A stretch of DNA of 64,000 bases from assembly GCA_003116995.1 (NCBI GenBank), contig BDSL01000007.1, positions 1,178,001 to 1,242,000 of the forward strand, given 5' to 3'. Made by a program: the position numbers and the translations under genes. Under the pieces are notes generated by a model. That model had not been told where the DNA came from, ran no database searches, and saw only the letters and a list, made by a program, of their open reading frames with translations. Below, piece by piece: positions 46,058-58,600 of the stretch (positions are counted from its first letter, which is position 1; each line of letters begins with the position of its first letter). This stretch comes from Yamagishiella unicocca (Eukaryota; Chlorophyta; Chlorophyceae; Chlamydomonadales; Volvocaceae).

Positions 46058-49000
46058 GCGGCGATCCCGAGAGGCGAATTTCGGTGGGGACGTTCCTTTC
46101 ACCTAGGTCTTGCTACCGTTAAGCTGCGTGCCCAAGAGCGAGGCCGATCGAAGGTTGCCGGAGAAGCCGATGCTTGCCGATTGGCCCGGACGTCCTCGTG
46201 CGGCGATCCCGAGAGGCGAATTTCGGTGGGGACGTTCCTTTCACCTAGTTCTTGCTACCGTTAAGCTGCGTGCCCAAGAGCGAGGCCGATCGAAGGTTGC
46301 TGGAGAAGCCGATGCTTGCCGATTGGCCCGGACGTCCTCGTGCGGCGATCCCGAGAGGCGAATTTCGGTGGGGACGTTCCTTTCACCTAGTTCTTGCTAC
46401 CGTTAAGCTGCGTGCCCAAGAGCGAGGCCGATCAATGGTTGCCGGAGAAGCCGATGCTTGCCGATTGGCCCGGACGTCCTCGTGCGGCGATCCCGAGAGG
46501 CGAATTTCGGTGGGGACGTTCCTTTCACCTAGTTCTTGCTACCGTTAAGCTGCGTGCCCAAGAGCGAGGCCGATCGAAGGTTGCCGTAGAAGCCGATGCT
46601 TGCCGATTGGCCCGGACGTCCTCGTGCGGCGATCCCGAGAGGCGAATTTCGTCGGGGACGTTCCTTTCACCTAGTTCTTGCTACCGTTAAGCTGCGTGCC
46701 CAAGAGCGAGGCCGATCGAAGGTTGCCGGAGAAGCCGATGCTTGCCGATTGGCCCGGACGTCCTCGTGCGGCGATCCCGAGAGGCGAATTTCGTTGGGGA
46801 CGTTCCTTTCACCTAGTTCTTGCTACCGTTAAGCTGCGTGCCCAAGAGCGAGGCCGATCGAAGGTTGCTGGAGAAGCCGATGCTTGCCGATTGGCCCGGA
46901 CGTCCTCGTGCGGCGATCCCGAGAGGCGAATTTCGTTGGGGACGTTCCTTTCACCGAGTTCTTGCTACCGTTAAGCTGCGTGCCCAAGAGCGAGGCCGAT
47001 CGAAGGTTGCCGGAGAAGCCGATGCTTGCCGATTGGCCCGGACGTCCTCGTGCGGCGATCCCGAGAGGCGAATTTCGGTGGGGACGTTCCTTTCACCTAG
47101 TTCTTGCTACAGTTAAGCTGCGTGCCCAAGAGCGAGGCCGATCGAAGGTTGCCGGAGAAGCCGATGCTTGCCGATAGGCCCGGACGTCCTCGTGCAGCGA
47201 TCCCGAGAGGCGAATTTCGGTGGGGACGTTCCTTTCACCTAGTTCTTGCTACCGTTAAGCTGCGTGCCCAAGAGCGAGGCCGATCGAAGGTTGCCGGAGA
47301 AGCCGATGCTTCCCGATTGGCCCGGACGTCCTCGTGCGGCGATCCCGAGAGGCGAATTTCGGTGAGGACGTTCCTTTCACCTAGTTCTTGCTACCGTTAA
47401 GCTGCGTGCCCAAGAGCGAGGCCGATCGAAGGTTGCCGGAGAAGCCGATGCTTCCCGATTGGCCCGGACGTCCTCGTGCGGCGATCCCGAGAGGCGAATT
47501 TCGGTGGGGACGTTCCTTTCACCTAGTTCTTGCTACCGTTAAGCTGCGTGCCCAAGAGCGAGGCCGATCGAAGGTTGCCGGAGAAGCCGATGCTTGCCGA
47601 TTGGCCCGGACGTCCTCGTGCGGCGATCCCGAGAGGCGAATTTCGGTGGGGACGTTCCTTTCACCTAGTTCTTGCTACCGTTAAGCTGCGTGCCCAAGAG
47701 CGAGGCCGATCGAAGGTTGCTGGAGAAGCCGATGCTTGCCGATTGGCCCGGACGTCCTCGTGCGGCGATCCCGAGAGGCGAATTTCGGTGGGGACGTTCC
47801 TTTCACCTAGTTCTTGCTACCGTTAAGCTGCGTGCCCAAGAGCGAGGCCGATCGAAGGTTGCTGGAGAAGCCGATGCTTGCCGATTGGCCCGGACGTCCT
47901 CGTGCGGCGATCCCGAGAGGCGAATTTCGGTGAGGACGTTCCTTTCACCTAGTTCTTGCTACCGTTAAGCTGCGTGCCCAAGAGCGAGGCCGATCGAAGG
48001 TTGCCGTAGAAGCCGATGCTTGCCGATTGGCCCGGACGTCCTCGTGCGGCGATCCCGAGAGGCGAATTTCGGTGGGGACGTTCCTTTCACCTAGTTCTTG
48101 CTACCGTTAAGCTGCGTGCCCAAGAGCGAGGCCGATCAATGGTTGCCGGAGAAGCCGATGCTTGCCGATTGGCCCGGACGTCCTCGTGCGGCGATCCCGA
48201 GAGGCGAATTTCGGTGGGGACGTTCCTTTCACCTAGTTCTTGCTACCGTTAAGCTGCGTGCCCAAGAGCGAGGCCGATCGAAGGTTGCTGGAGAAGCCGA
48301 TGCTTGCCGATTGGCCCGGACGTCCTCGTGCGGCGATCCCGAGAGGCGAATTTCGGTGGGGACGTTCCTTTCACCTAGTTCTTGCTACCGTTAAGCTGCG
48401 TGCCCAAGAGCGAGGCCGATCGAAGGTTGCTGGAGAAGCCGATGCTTGCCGATTGGCCCGGACGTCCTCGTGCGGCGATCCCGAGAGGCGAATTTCGGTG
48501 GGGACGTTCCTTTCACCTAGTTCTTGCTACCGTTAAGCTGCGTGCCCAAGAGCGAGGCCGATCAGTGGTTGCCGGAGAAGCCGATGCTTGCCGATTGGCC
48601 CGGACGTCCTCGTGCGGCGATCCCGAGAGGCGAATTTCGGTGGGGACGTTCCTTTCACCTAGTTCTTGCTACCGTTAAGCTGCGTGCCCAAGAGCGAGGC
48701 CGATCGAAGGTTGCCGTAGAAGCCGATGCTTGCCGATCGGCCCGGACGTCCTCGTGCGGCGATCCCGAGAGGCGAATTTCGGTGGGGACGTTCCTTTCAC
48801 CTAGTTCTTGCTACCGTTAAGCTGCGTGCCCAAGAGCGAGGCCGATCGAAGGTTGCCGGAGAAGCCGATGCTTGCCGATTGGCCCGGACGTCCTCGTGCG
48901 GCGATCCCGAGAGGCGAATTTCGGTGGGGACGTTCCTTTCACCTAGTTCTTGCTACCGTTAAGCTGCGTGCCCAAGAGCGAGGCCGATCGAAGGTTGCTG

Positions 49001-52000
49001 GAGAAGCCGATGCTTGCCGATTGGCCCGGACGTCCTCGTGCGGCGATCCCGAGAGGCGAATTTCGGTGGGGACGTTCCTTTCACCTAGTTCTTGCTACCG
49101 TTAAGCTGCGTGCCCAAGAGCGAGGCCGATCGAAGGTTGCCGGAGAAGCCGATGCTTGCCGATTGGCCCGGACGTCCTCGTGCGGCGATCCCGAGAGGCG
49201 AATTTCGGTGGGGACGTTCCTTTCACCTAGTTCTTGCTACGTTAAGCTGCGTGCCCAGAGCGAGGCGATCGAAGGTTGCGGAAGCCGATGCTGCCGATTG
49301 GCCCGGACGTCCTCGTGCGGCGATCCCGAGAGGCGAATTTCGGTGGGGACGTTCCTTTCACCTAGTTCTTGCTACCGTTAAGCTGCGTGCCCAAGAGCGA
49401 GGCCGATCGAAGGTTGCTGGAGAAGCCGATGCTTGCCGATTGGCCCGGACGTCCTCGTGCGGCGATCCCGAGAGGCGAATTTCGTTGGGGACGTTCCTTT
49501 CACCTAGTTCTTGCTACCGTTAAGCTGCGTGCCCAAGAGCGAGGCCGATCGAAGGTTGCCGGAGAAGCCGATGCTTGCCGATTGGCCCGGACGTCCTCGT
49601 GCGGCGATCCCGAGAGGCGAATTTCGGTGGGGACGTTCCTTTCACCTAGTTCTTGCTACAGTTAAGCTGCGTGCCCAAGAGCGAGGCCGATCGAAGGTTG
49701 CCGGAGAAGCCGATGCTTGCCGATTGGCCCGGACGTCCTCGTGCGGCGATCCCGAGAGGCGAATTTCGTCGGGGACGTTCCTTTCACCTAGTTCTTGCTA
49801 CCGTTAAGCTGCGTGCCCAAGAGCGAGGCCGATCGAAGGTTGCCGGAGAAGCCGATGCTTGCCGATTGGCCCGGACGTCCTCGTGCGGCGATCCCGAGAG
49901 GCGAATTTCGTCGGGGACGTTCCTTTCACCTAGTTCTTGCTACCGTTAAGCTGCGTGCCCAAGAGCGAGGCCGATCGAAGGTTGCCGTAGAAGCCGATGC
50001 TTGCCGATTGGCCCGGACGTCCTCGTGCGGCGATCCCGAGAGGCGAATTTCGTCGGGGACGTTCCTTTCACCTAGTTCTTGCTACCGTTAAGCTGCGTGC
50101 CCAAGAGCGAGGCCGATCGAAGGTTGCCGGAGAAGCCGATGCTTGCCGATTGGCCCGGACGTCCTCGTGCGGCGATCCCGAGAGGCGAATTTCGGTGGGG
50201 ACGTTCCTTTCACCTAGTTCTTGCTACGTTAAGCTGCGTGCCCAAGAGCGAGGCCGATCGAAGGTTGCTGGAGAAGCCGATGCTTGCCGATTGGCCCGGA
50301 CGTCCTCGTGCGGCGATCCCGAGAGGCGAATTTCGTGGGGACGTTCCTTTCACCTAGTTCTTGCTACCGTTAAGCTGCGTGCCCAAGAGCGAGGCCGATC
50401 GAAGGTTGCGGAGAAGCCGATGCTTGCCGATTGGCCCGGACGTCCTCGTGCGGCGATCCCGAGAGGCGAATTTCGGTGGGGACGTTCCTTTCACCTAGTT
50501 CTTGCTACGTTAAGCTGCGTGCCCAAGAGCGAGGCCGATCGAAGGTTGCTGGAGAAGCCGATGCTTGCCGATTGGCCCGGACGTCCTCGTGCGGCGATCC
50601 CGAGAGGCGAATTTCGGTGGGGACGTTCCTTTCACCTAGTTCTTGCTACCGTTAAGCTGCGTGCCCAAGAGCGAGGCCGATCGAAGGTTGCGGAGAAGCC
50701 GATGCTTGCCGATTGGCCCGGACGTCCTCGTGCGGCGATCCCGAGAGGCGAATTTCGGTGGGGACGTTCCTTTCACCTAGTTCTTGCTACCGTTAAGCTG
50801 CGTGCCCAAGAGCGAGGCCGATCGAAGGTTGCCGTAGAAGCCGATGCTTGCCGATTGGCCCGGACGTCCTCGTGCGGCGATCCCGAGAGGCGAATTTCGT
50901 CGGGGACGTTCCTTTCACCTAGTTCTTGCTACCGTTAAGCTGCGTGCCCAAGAGCGAGGCCGATCGAAGGTTGCCGGGCCGGAGAAGCCGATGCTTGCCG
51001 ATTGGCCCGGACGTCCTCGTGCGGCGATCCCGAGAGGCGAATTTCGGTGGGGACGTTCCTTTCACCTAGTTCTTGCTACCGTTAAGCTGCGTGCCCAAGA
51101 GCGAGGCCGATCAATGGTTGCCGGAGAAGCCGATGCTTGCCGATTGGCCCGGACGTCCTCGTGCGGCGATCCCGAGAGGCGAATTTCGGTGGGGACGTTC
51201 CTTTCACCTAGTTCTTGCTACAGTTAAGCTGCGTGCCCAAGAGCGAGGCCGATCGAAGGTTGCTGGAGAAGCCGATGCTTGCCGATTGGCCCGGACGTCC
51301 TCGTGCGGCGATCCCGAGAGGCGAATTTCGTCGGGGACGTTCCTTTCACCTAGTTCTTGCTACCGTTAAGCTGCGTGCCCAAGAGCGAGGCCGATCGAAG
51401 GTTGCCGTAGAAGCCGATGCTTGCCGATTGGCCCGGACGTCCTCGTGCGGCGATCCCGAGAGGCGAATTTCGGTGGGGACGTTCCTTTCACCTAGTTCTT
51501 GCTACAGTTAAGCTGCGTGCCCAAGAGCGAGGCCGATCGAAGGTTGCCGTAGAAGCCGATGCTTGCCGATTGGCCCGGACGTCCTCGTGCGGCGATCCCG
51601 AGAGGCGAATTTCGTCGGGGACGTTCCTTTCACCTAGTTCTTGCTACCGTTAAGCTGCGTGCCCAAGAGCGAGGCCGATCGAAGGTTGCCGGAGAAGCCG
51701 ATGCTTGCCGATTGGCCCGGACGTCCTCGTGCGGCGATCCCGAGAGGCGAATTTCGGTGGGGACGTTCCTTTCACCTAGTTCTTGCTACAGTTAAGCTGC
51801 GTGCCCAAGAGCGAGGCCGATCGAAGGTTGCCGTAGAAGCCGATGCTTGCCGATTGGCCCGGACGTCCTCGTGCGGCGATCCCGAGAGGCGAATTTCGTC
51901 GGGGACGTTCCTTTCACCTAGTTCTTGCTACCGTTAAGCTGCGTGCCCAAGAGCGAGGCCGATCGAAGGTTGCCGGAGAAGCCGATGCTTGCCGATTGGC

Positions 52001-54141
52001 CCGGACGTCCTCGTGCGGCGATCCCGAGAGGCGAATTTCGTTGGGGACGTTCCTTTCACCTAGTTCTTGCTACCGTTAAGCTGCGTGCCCAAGAGCGAGG
52101 CCGATCGAAGGTTGCTGGAGAAGCCGATGCTTGCCGATTGGCCCGGACGTCCTCGTGCGGCGATCCCGAGAGGCGAATTTCGTTGGGGACGTTCCTTTCA
52201 CCGAGTTCTTGCTACCGTTAAGCTGCGTGCCCAAGAGCGAGGCCGATCGAAGGTTGCTGGAGAAGCCGATGCTTGCCGATTGGCCCGGACGTCCTCGTGC
52301 GGCGATCCCGAGAGGCGAATTTCGGTGGGGACGTTCCTTTCACCTAGTTCTTGCTACAGTTAAGCTGCGTGCCCAAGAGCGAGGCCGATCGAAGGTTGCT
52401 GGAGAAGCCGATGCTTGCCGATTGGCCCGGACGTCCTCGTGCGGCGATCCCGAGAGGCGAATTTCGGTGGGGACGTTCCTTTCACCTAGTTCTTGCTACC
52501 GTTAAGCTGCGTGCCCAAGAGCGAGGCCGATCGAAGGTTGCCGTAGAAGCCGATGCTTGCCGATTGGCCCGGACGTCCTCGTGCGGCGATCCCGAGAGGC
52601 GAATTTCGTCGGGGACGTTCCTTTCACCTAGTTCTTGCTACCGTTAAGCTGCGTGCCCAAGAGCGAGGCCGATCGAAGGTTGCCGGAGAAGCCGATGCTT
52701 GCCGATTGGCCCGGACGTCCTCGTGCGGCGATCCCGAGAGGCGAATTTCGTCGGGGACGTTCCTTTCACCGAGTTCTTGCTACCGTTAAGCTGCGTGCCC
52801 AAGAGCGAGGCCGATCGAAGGTTGCCGTAGAAGCCGATGCTTGCCGATTGGCCCGGACGTCCTCGTGCGGCGATCCCGAGAGGCGAATTTCGGTGGGGAC
52901 GTTCCTTTCACCTAGTTCTTGCTACAGTTAAGCTGCGTGCCCAAGAGCGAGGCCGATCGAAGGTTGCTGGAGAAGCCGATGCTTGCCGATTGGCCCGGAC
53001 GTCCTCGTGCGGCGATCCCGAGAGGCGAATTTCGGTGGGGACGTTCCTTTCACCTAGTTCTTGCTACCGTTAAGCTGCGTGCCCAAGAGCGAGGCCGATC
53101 GAAGGTTGCCGTAGAAGCCGATGCTTGCCGATTGGCCCGGACGTCCTCGTGCGGCGATCCCGAGAGGCGAATTTCGGTGGGGACGTTCCTTTCACCTAGT
53201 TCTTGCTACCGTTAAGCTGCGTGCCCAAGAGCGAGGCCGATCGAAGGTTGCCGTAGAAGCCGATGCTTGCCGATTGGCCCGGACGTCCTCGTGCGGCGAT
53301 CCCGAGAGGCGAATTTCGGTGGGGACGTTCCTTTCACCTATTTCTTGCTACCGTTAAGCTGCGTGCCCAAGAGCGAGGCCGATCGAAGGTTGCCGTAGAA
53401 GCCGATGCTTGCCGATTGGCCCGGACGTCCTCGTGCGGCGATACCGAGAGGCGAATTTCGGTGGGGACGTTCCTTTCACCTATTTCTTGCTACCGTTAAG
53501 CTGCGTGCCCAAGAGCGAGGCCGATCGAAGGTTGCCGTAGAAGCCGATGCTTGCCGATTGGCCCGGACGTCCTCGTGCGGCGATCCCGAGAGGCGAATTT
53601 CGGTGGGGACGTTCCTTTCACCTAGTTCTTGCTACCGTTAAGCTGCGTGCCCAAGAGCGAGGCCGATCAATGGTTGCCGGAGAAGCCGATGCTTGCCGAT
53701 TGGCCCGGACGTCCCCGTGCGGCGATCCCGAGAGGCGAATTTCGGTGGGGACGTTCCTTTCACCTAGTTCTTGCTACCGTTAAGCTGCGTGCCCAAGAGC
53801 GAGGCCGATCGAAGGTTGCCGGAGTAGCCGATGCTTGCCGATTGGCCCGGACGTCCTCGTGCGGCGATCCCGAGAGGCGAATTTCGGTGGGGACGTTCCT
53901 TTCACCTAGTTCTTGCTACCGTTAAGCTGCGTGCCCAAGAGCGAGGCCGATCGAAGGTTGCCGGAGAAGCCGATGCTTGCCGATTGGCCCGGACGTCCTC
54001 GTGCGGCGATCCCGAGAGGCGAATTTCGGTGGGGACGTTCCTTTCACCTAGTTCTTGCTACCGTTAAGCTGCGTGCCCAAGAGCGAGGCCGATCGAAGGT
54101 TGCTGGAGAAGCCGATGCTTGCCGATTGGCCCGGACGTCCT
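46058..54141. repeat. 142-bp satellite array, about 57 copies
   Basis: Head-to-tail units of 142 bp, each with the landmarks gatcccgagaggcgaattt, gacgttcctttcacctag and gaagccgatgcttgccgatt, run without a break for 8.1 kb. Most units differ from the consensus at only a few diagnostic sites (gccgga/gctgga/gccgta, tcggtg/tcgttg/tcgtcg, accgtt/acagtt). Since 142 is not a multiple of three, the many 98-codon frames shift at each unit and are not genes. Indels cluster at 49231-49295 and 50226-50985. The array starts and ends abruptly, the last unit breaking off inside gacgtcct. Confidence 0.98.
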
Positions 54142-54142
54142 A

Positions 54143-54172
54143 GCGGACAACCAAGCTTCTCGCTTGGTTAAA
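54143..54172. other. Short inverted repeat at satellite edge
   Basis: accaagcttctcgcttggt can form a 7-bp stem with a 5-base loop, lying immediately between the last satellite unit and the start of copy B. Confidence 0.6.
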
Positions 54173-55668
54173 TCCCTACTGGCGCATGATGAGCGGCAGA
54201 TGCGACTCGTGCTGGTTGACTTGCGCACCCGATACATGCCGGTAGCAGTTGTGGGTGGTAGCACTTGTTAAAGTGGGCTCCGGACCCAGAGGCAGAACCA
54301 TCGGGCACATTGCCGGACACTAAAGGAGACGAAGGAGACAGAGACCCAGCCGCACCGCACCAACGGCAGTTGTAGGAGGTCGTTGGTTCATGGGCGAGCC
54401 AGCCAGCCGCATGCAAGGCAGCCGTTCTGGGGGGGTAGGGTTCTGGCGTACAGGCAGCGTGGAGCACTGGGAAGTGCAGCCGCACTCGCCTGTGTATGGG
54501 ACAAGCCTGATCGAGCCGATTGAGCCGTGAGGGCGACCCGGCTAGTTAATTTGGGGGCGTTATTCTTCGACGCTGCCAGCCGTTGGCACAGATAGCTCCG
54601 CGTTTGTGCTTGAGCTCCGCTCCGGACACATATTTACTGGGAGGGTCGTATTCCGCCCAAACTACCAGCATCCAGTTCAGTCCGTTCAATGCAAATGGAG
54701 TTTAGTCAACCCTAGTCCATTGAACGGAAGGTATATGGTGCATTGCGTATGGGGTATATGGATCTCACCCTATATCTGCGTATATCTGGTCTGCCACAAC
54801 CCCCAAAGCTGTGGGGGCGGTCGCCCCTGATCACCTGGCAATGGGCACGCGCCACGTTGGGCGTTGGTTACCTTCTTTCAAATGAGCTACGTGATTACTT
54901 ACATACTGCTGGATGATCTGCTATCCGGTTTGTGGGTTAAGAGTTAGCTCGGGCCGCGCTGCTATCTGCAGACTGCAGCCGTACACGGGCTGTGCACGGG
55001 CGCCCGCCAGCCTGGATCCCGTTGCAGCCACGGCCTCCTGGTGGAAGTGAGCTGTCACATCTTACTACAAGTATAGTTTACTGGAATTTGGGGAAGATAG
55101 GCAGGCCAGTGGGCCGCCAGGGTCATTGTTTGTCATTGAGCCATCGGGCTCCCGTCCCCTGTCCCTACCATCCAGGCTACGTCCGTGAACATGTTTACCG
55201 CAGCTTATCTCCGACTCTTTCCATGAATTCTTTATGAATCATCAGGGGAAATCGGTGACAGGGCGAGGATTCCTTTTATGGGTGGGACAGGCTCGGGCCC
55301 GCCTTCCTGCCAGCCCCCAGGTCTTCGACGAGCTAACTACAACAATGGATGTATCTGAGAACTGAAGCTATTACAGTTGCACCGGTCAGGGGCGAGCAGT
55401 CGGGTGGAAGCCAACTCGAAAATAGGTATTGATAACTGTGCGTCGGTATCCGACAAAGCATGGCATACACGCCTAGCCACAGTCTCATGCATTAATCCAA
55501 GAAGCTTGTTGTTACGGAAGAGTTGTAGCGATACCAGGTCCCTGATTGAAGGGGCGCGTCGTCACTCCTGCGCTCGCCGCGACACTGTCGGGCCGCGCGA
55601 GAGAACACCGCTGTGTCCTTGCGCCGTATTACTAATCTAACGGCAACGTTTGGTAAGAAGTTCGCACG

Positions 55669-58600
55669 ATGGGTACCTCCTACCACGTGCCGCTTCGTGG
55701 CATTACGGCATGGGTATTGGCGGCCTTCTCAGGTACGCAGCCGCTTGTAGCGAACCCATACGGGCGGGGAAACTAAGCCGCAACCGCATATGCCTTAAGC
55801 AGGTTTCTCCATAATAACAAATGGCGCTGCCCAAGTGTCATGTCCCAAATGTGAGGCCGGCAGCAACCGCAGCGGAGGGGGTGAACAGCTGTTACGGGTA
55901 ATGCTTGGTTGTGTCCGTGTGGGCGGGCGACGCGCAATGGCAGACTCTGTCGAGCAACTGAACGCCTGTACGCACGCCCCCCCTGTTTACCCAACGGACC
56001 TGTTCCCTCCCTCCCTGCATCCCTCCGAAACCACTTCAGCGCCCCCCGGTATGGGCGTGCTGCTGCCCTGGTACGTGGGCCCGTGGGACACCGCGGCCTA
56101 CAGCGCGCTGGTGGGTGGCGAGGACGGCTGGGCCGCTCGGGACCGCGATGTGGCAGGACACCAAACATGTGTGACCCGCCGTCGCCCGGTTTCTGGTTAT
56201 CTCCCCCTTCCCCCACAGGCCTCGTACGGCTCCCGCTGCAGCATCCACGCAATCCTCATCGGCGACAGCAGCGGCCCCCCCACACGCGACTTCCCGCTCT
56301 ACACCTCCAGCTTTTCGACCTTACGGAACTCCGGTGCGCACGCCCCGGAGGGGTTGAACGGAAGCCCGTACGGCCCCACGTCATGTTGCCACTTCTCGGG
56401 CTGCAGCACCTGCATTCAACTCCGCTGCCAAGCGCCAGTCCCGACTCGCCCACCCACCATTCCTCCGGCCGCCGTCCCTGCACCAACACCCCTGCCACTG
56501 CCCGGCACCCCTTCCCGTGATACCCCAGGGATCCACCTGTACGGCTACGTGAACACCATGGCTGACGTGGCTGGGCATCAGGCCCGGCCGATGGCTGATG
56601 TTATTGCGGAGGTCAACTCTTGGTTTGATAACTTCGGGTCGCTGCTGCTGGGGATCTTCTTCGATGCGGTTGACGGCGTTGCTGCCAATGTAGGTGACGT
56701 GGTGGCAGCGAGGGGGCTGTCGGTCGGGCCCCCACGCCGCCCCCGTCATGCGAGTCGGTAGCTTTCATCTCATGCGTCCAACACGCGTCTTTACGCTGCC
56801 CCCATCAAGCGAGTACTGTATCCTCATGTCCTTCCGCGACACGTGTTTCCACGTGTTTCCTCGCAACCCCTCCTTCCCAACACGGATGCATCGGGCTAAA
56901 CCCTAAGGATGCCACGCGCCTCTGCCAGCAGCACGCGGCAGCAAGCTCACTGCACCCTGTCGCTCCGCCCCTTTGGCCCTCGTTGCGTGCACCGTCAACA
57001 CCCAGGTCAACGCCAACAATTTTTATGGGGCTCTTGCTGAGGCGGTGTATGATCGCACTCCCCGTGGACAAGTGATTTTCAACCCTGGGACCAAAATCGG
57101 ATGCACGCTGGCTGTCCAATCGGTGCGCTGGAAAGGGCCGGGAGGAACCCCGTGTGTACTGTCACCGCTAAGCCTCGGAACTCCATGAGAGATCCCCGGG
57201 TGCATACGACCGAAGGGGCATGCTTTTCCTTTCTTGAGGACCGCCCGGCAAACCACCTAACTTTTCCCCGGCCTCCTGCCCTGCCCCGTGGGCCGCGGCG
57301 CGACATCCTCCCTCCTCCACCCCTCGCGTGCTGACCCACGTGTTTCCTCACTTCCCAGGACGTGTACGTCCGCTACCAGAACTACGCTTCCTCCTGGCCC
57401 ACCGACTTCGCCGCTGGCGCCAAATGTGACTGCCCCAGCCAGAGCTCTTGCGCCATGATCCTGCATGGCAAGCCAGCCACCGGCGACGTTAAGGCTGAGC
57501 TGGAGAAGCTGGTGGACCAGGCCGAAAACCGGGGTTTCAGCTACTTATACGTCACCGATCGTGCCATGCCGAACCCCTGGGACGGCCTGGCCAGCTACTT
57601 TGGCATCCTGATGGATATCATTGCGCCGGTGAGGAGAGCGGACTGGGGGCCGGGGGAGAAAGAGCGGACGGCAGCTGAGGTCAGGGGCTGGGTGCGTTGG
57701 GTGTCTAGTTTACCGGTATGCATCTTCTGGTACATGTACAGCCGTCACCTCCTGTCGCTTCACAGTTGGTCCCACTATCGACTCTAGGGATGGGCCCATC
57801 GTGGATAGCTGTCGTTTCCGCTACTGGACAATGCTGACACAGCCACTAATGCAGTCCTGGCAATGGTCGTCACCCTCGCAGTTACCCAAGCCGAGATGGC
57901 CACCTTCACCCAGGCCTTCCCTTCGGCCGCCGCCGTCGCCAAAACCGCCGTCGCCGCTGCCAATGTCAAAGCCGCCGCCGCCGTCACCAAAACCACCGTC
58001 ACCGAAACCGCCGTCGCCAAAACCGCCATCGCCAAAACCGCCGTCGCCAAAACCGCCGTCGCCGTCGCCGCCGTCACCGCCGTCGCCGCCGCCGCAGTCA
58101 AAGCCGAAGCCGCCATCGCCACCGCCACCATCACGGAAGCCGCCTTCACCTCCGCCACAGAAGGAATCGCCTCCGCGGGCCGTTCAGCCGATATGGCGTC
58201 CAAGCGGCTCTGTACGCTGGCAGTTGCAGCTCAGCGGGGGAGACTTCAGGCCCATGCTCCAAACCAGGCCTGAGGTAGGCGGGTGGGGGATCGACTGACA
58301 CTGGTTCGTTGTTGGCGCTAGAGGCCGCCAATCAGAGATGCACGGGTGGCGTCTTGGGACTTCAAGGGCTTATAATCGCCAGCAACAGACCAGCAAGGAG
58401 GGCGGGTGATCGTTGCCTGGCTGGGTAGTGGGAACGTGTTTCCGGCATCAAGGCATGCATGGTGGGCTCGCCAACCGCCAAACGCACCCCGCCCCACTGC
58501 TATCCTGCCCCCCAGGTGATCGACGTGGATGTCGACATGGTGCCCACCCTGCTGGCTCAGGCCGCAGAGGTGGGCGTCGATCGCTCCAGCTTCAAGGTAC

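Noticed and set aside
46110..54143. More than fifty similar plus-strand frames of 78-98 codons, and one of 313 codons
   Set aside because: They are readings of a 142-bp satellite whose unit is not a multiple of three; each frame shifts from unit to unit, and the longest arises only where indels restore phase.
57863..58273. Ala/Val/Lys-rich frame through the copy B linker
   Set aside because: It is a shifted reading of the Pro-rich linker. The frame giving PPSPKPP joins the GH114 start in phase and shows WQLQLSG.
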